From Verminephrobacter eiseniae EF01-2 (lineage in GTDB: Bacteria; Pseudomonadota; Gammaproteobacteria; Burkholderiales; Burkholderiaceae_C), in the NCBI RefSeq assembly GCF_000015565.1, contig NC_008786.1, positions 3,646,501-3,710,500 on the forward strand: a DNA stretch of 64,000 nt. Direction: 5' to 3'. Positions 61,968-64,000 of the stretch are shown here, piece by piece (positions within the stretch are counted from its first letter, which is position 1; every line of letters starts with the position of its first letter). The position numbers and the translations under genes are program-made. Under the pieces are notes generated by a model, which saw nothing but the letters and a program-made list of their open reading frames with translations, ran no database searches and was not told the origin of the DNA.

Positions 61968-63551
61968 ATGCCCCATGCCGCCCACGCCGGTCTCGTCCAG
62001 CGCCTGTCCAAGCTGTCCAAGCGCAGCCTGCTGGGTGCCTGCCTGCTCGCGATGCTGTGCGCCGTGCTGCCGTATCGGCAAGCGCATGCCCAGGGGCCGC
62101 GCAACTTCGCGACGCTCGCGATGGTGGCCGAGCCGCAGACGCTCGACCCGATGGCATCGACCGCCGACCTGGTCGGAACCATCATGCAGCATGTGTACGA
62201 GACGCTCTACACCTTCGACGCCAAGTGGAACGTGGTGCCGATGCTGGCCGAGACGATGCCGAAGATCTCTGCGGACGGCAAGACCTACGCCATCACATTG
62301 CGCCGCGGCGTGATGCTGCACAACGGCCGCGAGCTCACCGCCGACGATGTGGTGGCGAGCCTGCAGCGCTGGATGGATCAGTCGCCGCGCGGCAAGGCCA
62401 TGGGCAAGGAAATCGAGACGCTCGAGGCCGAGGGTCCGCTGGGCGTGAAAATCGTGCTGAAGGCGCCGTATGCGTCGCTGCTCTCGCAGCTTGCGCTCCA
62501 GAGCGGCATGGCCGCGATCATGGCCAAGGACTCCATCGCCTCGCCGCTGAAGGACTTCGTCGGCACCGGCCCCTACAAGTTCAAGGAGCGCCGGCCCGAT
62601 CAGTTCGTGCTGCTCACCCGCTTCGACAAGTACGCGGCGCGCAAGGAACCCGCGAGCGGCTACGGCGGCAAGCGCGAAGCGGCCATCGAGGAACTGCGCT
62701 TCGTGCCCGTGCCCAACGCCGGCACGCGCGTCGAAGGCGCGCTCGCGGGCCAGTACGACTTTGCCGACCTGCTGCCGGTCGAAGCGCTGCCGCGCCTGGA
62801 GAAGTCGGGCGGCAAGACCGTGCCGATCATGACGCCGTCGTTCGGCTTCCCGTACCTCGTGCTCAACACCAAGGAAGGCGTGGCCGCGAGCCAGCCGGTG
62901 CGCCAGGCGATCCAGACCGCGCTCGGCGCAGGCGAGATGCTCGCCGCCGGCTTCGGCGACACGCGCTTCTTCGTGGCCGAGGCCAACCACTTCCCCAAGG
63001 GCTCGCCGTTCTATTCGACCGCCGGCGGCGACCAGTACAACCAGCGCAACGCCGCCAAGGCCAAGGAGTTGGCGGCCAAGGCCGGCTACAAGGGCGATCC
63101 GATCCGCGTGCTCACCAGCCGCCAGTACGACTTCCACTACAACATGTCGCTGCTGATGGCCGAGCAGTTCAAGCGCGCCGGCTTCAAGGTCGACCTGAAC
63201 GTGGTCGACTGGGCCACGCTGGTGCAGCGCCGCAACGATGCGAAGCTCTGGGACATCTACGTCACCCACTCGGGCCAGTTCCCCGAGCCGATGCTCTCGC
63301 CGCCGCAGCTCGGTGACGGCGCGCCCGGCTGGTGGGACACGCCCGCCAAGAAGGCGGCGCTGCAGGCCTTCAATGTCGAGAGCGACCCGGCCAAGCGCGG
63401 CGCGCTGTGGGGCAAGGTGCAGCAGGTCGTCTACGACGAGGTGCCGTACATCAACGTGGGCAAGTTCAACGGCCTCTCGGCCAAAAGCCCGGCGCTGGAC
63501 AACTACACGCCCGCGACCTGGCCGTTCTTTTGGAACGCGAAGATCAAGTAA
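61968..63551 (+). CDS. ABC transporter solute-binding protein family 5 (oligopeptide/dipeptide type)
   Basis: 527 residues with a signal peptide (LLGACLLAMLCAVLPYRQAHA). The SBP_bac_5 features are LDPMASTADLVGTIMQHVYETLY, LRRGVMLHNGRELTADDVVASLQRWM, FVGTGPYKFKE and INVGKFNGLS near the end. ATG 61968 is preferred because AAGGAG lies six bases upstream; an ATG at 61953 is within that site. The cognate permeases and ATPases are not in the window. It is flanked by a truncated RidA and a deleted lactonase gene, so its original operon has been damaged. Confidence 0.9.
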   Translation: MPHAAHAGLVQRLSKLSKRSLLGACLLAMLCAVLPYRQAHAQGPRNFATLAMVAEPQTLDPMASTADLVGTIMQHVYETLYTFDAKWNVVPMLAETMPKISADGKTYAITLRRGVMLHNGRELTADDVVASLQRWMDQSPRGKAMGKEIETLEAEGPLGVKIVLKAPYASLLSQLALQSGMAAIMAKDSIASPLKDFVGTGPYKFKERRPDQFVLLTRFDKYAARKEPASGYGGKREAAIEELRFVPVPNAGTRVEGALAGQYDFADLLPVEALPRLEKSGGKTVPIMTPSFGFPYLVLNTKEGVAASQPVRQAIQTALGAGEMLAAGFGDTRFFVAEANHFPKGSPFYSTAGGDQYNQRNAAKAKELAAKAGYKGDPIRVLTSRQYDFHYNMSLLMAEQFKRAGFKVDLNVVDWATLVQRRNDAKLWDIYVTHSGQFPEPMLSPPQLGDGAPGWWDTPAKKAALQAFNVESDPAKRGALWGKVQQVVYDEVPYINVGKFNGLSAKSPALDNYTPATWPFFWNAKIK

Positions 63552-63570
63552 GGCCGCAAGGAAGTCCGCC

Positions 63571-63996
63571 ATGCCATCGCGGCGCCAACTTCTGCCAGCC
63601 AGCGCATTGGCCTCCGGTCTCGGAGCCCTGGGTCTCACGACCACCACCGCACAGGCCGCAACATCCGGCCCTGTCTACGCCTGCGTCGGCACCTACAGCG
63701 ACGGCGGCAAGCCGTGGCGCGGCGGGCGCGGCCTCGGCGTGCACCAGTTCGTGCGGGACGGCGCGACCGGCGCGCTCAAGCCCATTCCCGGCGCGCCGCC
63801 CGCCGTGGCCAGCACGGGCAACGACGCCAAGCTGCGCAATCCCGCATCGCGCGCGCGCCACCCGAAGCTGCCGATGCTCTGTGCGGCCAACGGGTTCGAG
63901 GCGGGCCCGGTCTTTCGCGTGGACAAGGGCGGCATCCAGTTCAGCGGCCAGTACGTGGCCGTCGGCAGCGCCGCCGCCATCGAGTTCTCGTCGTGA
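63571..63996 (+). pseudogene. Lactonase (7-bladed propeller, Pgl-like) with large internal deletion
   Basis: 141 residues in frame, against about 350-400 for the family. The start has AAGGAAG and a signal peptide (PASALASGLGALGLTTTTAQA). The first blade is recognisable (VYACVGTYSDGG...RNPASRARHPKLPMLCAANGFE), then the sequence jumps straight to the last blade (GPVFRVDKGGIQFSGQYVAVGSAAAIEFSS) and stops. The join keeps the frame, so a short protein could be made, but it cannot form a propeller. Several conserved residues (NPSFLALHP, YAVNE) are also eroded. Confidence 0.75.
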
Positions 63997-64000
63997 TGAA

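Overview
The window is GC-rich DNA from a betaproteobacterium. The xseB-ispA-dxs block, the SBP-only TRAP and tripartite-tricarboxylate (Bug) genes, and the very high density of sugar ABC transporters suggest Burkholderiales, family Comamonadaceae. The style resembles Verminephrobacter (earthworm nephridial symbionts), but that identification is from memory and was not tested. No rRNA, tRNA or CRISPR array was seen. The window looks chromosomal: metabolic and transport islands alternate with core genes, and several junctions are broken or duplicated.

Layout. 0-7.1 kb (minus strand): a ROK-regulated sugar operon in transcription order ROK regulator, ABC ATPase, permease, 2-hydroxyacid dehydrogenase, TIM-barrel epimerase, P-loop kinase, periplasmic binding protein (cut by the left edge). 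7.6-13.3 kb (minus): penicillin-acylase family Ntn-hydrolase, mercaptopyruvate sulfurtransferase, EamA exporter, Rieske oxygenase. 13.7-16.9 kb (plus): xseB-ispA-dxs (isoprenoid precursors). 17.1-19.7 kb: tandemly duplicated TakP-like TRAP binding protein genes, each ending inside a copy of a 164-bp palindromic repeat. 19.9-23.9 kb: a frameshifted BON-domain lipoprotein, a SulP transporter, a degenerate GGDEF protein and a MinD/FlhG-type ATPase.

24.3-32.3 kb (plus): a second sugar ABC operon. One of its permeases is fused to an SMP-30/strictosidine-synthase-like beta-propeller; a second, free propeller and a zinc alcohol dehydrogenase follow. 32.5-37.0 kb: OPT-family transporter, PLP class V enzyme, peptidase E and a DUF1177 protein. 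38.1-40.1 kb: NarX/UhpB-type histidine kinase and LuxR-type response regulator. 40.2-47.3 kb: a complete ydcSTUV-patD polyamine/aminobutyraldehyde operon (minus) with a divergent LysR gene. 47.4-52.7 kb (minus): glcEF, then an outer-membrane-protein/glnK/amtB operon with a clear sigma-54 type promoter. 52.9-54.4 kb: comM. 54.6-61.4 kb: LysR, PrpD-family, acyl-CoA dehydrogenase, Bug binding protein and NDP-forming CoA ligase. 61.5-64.0 kb: an N-truncated RidA fragment, an oligopeptide-type binding protein and an internally deleted lactonase.

How the genes work together: most of the window is uptake plus first-step catabolism of sugars, polyols, dipeptides, polyamines and organic acids. Each operon pairs a binding protein or permease with its own dehydrogenase, lactonase, peptidase or ligase. 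The most unusual items are the permease-propeller fusion operon, the OPT/PepE/DUF1177 cluster, and the family of five palindromic repeats, two copies of which supply the stop codon of a duplicated gene.
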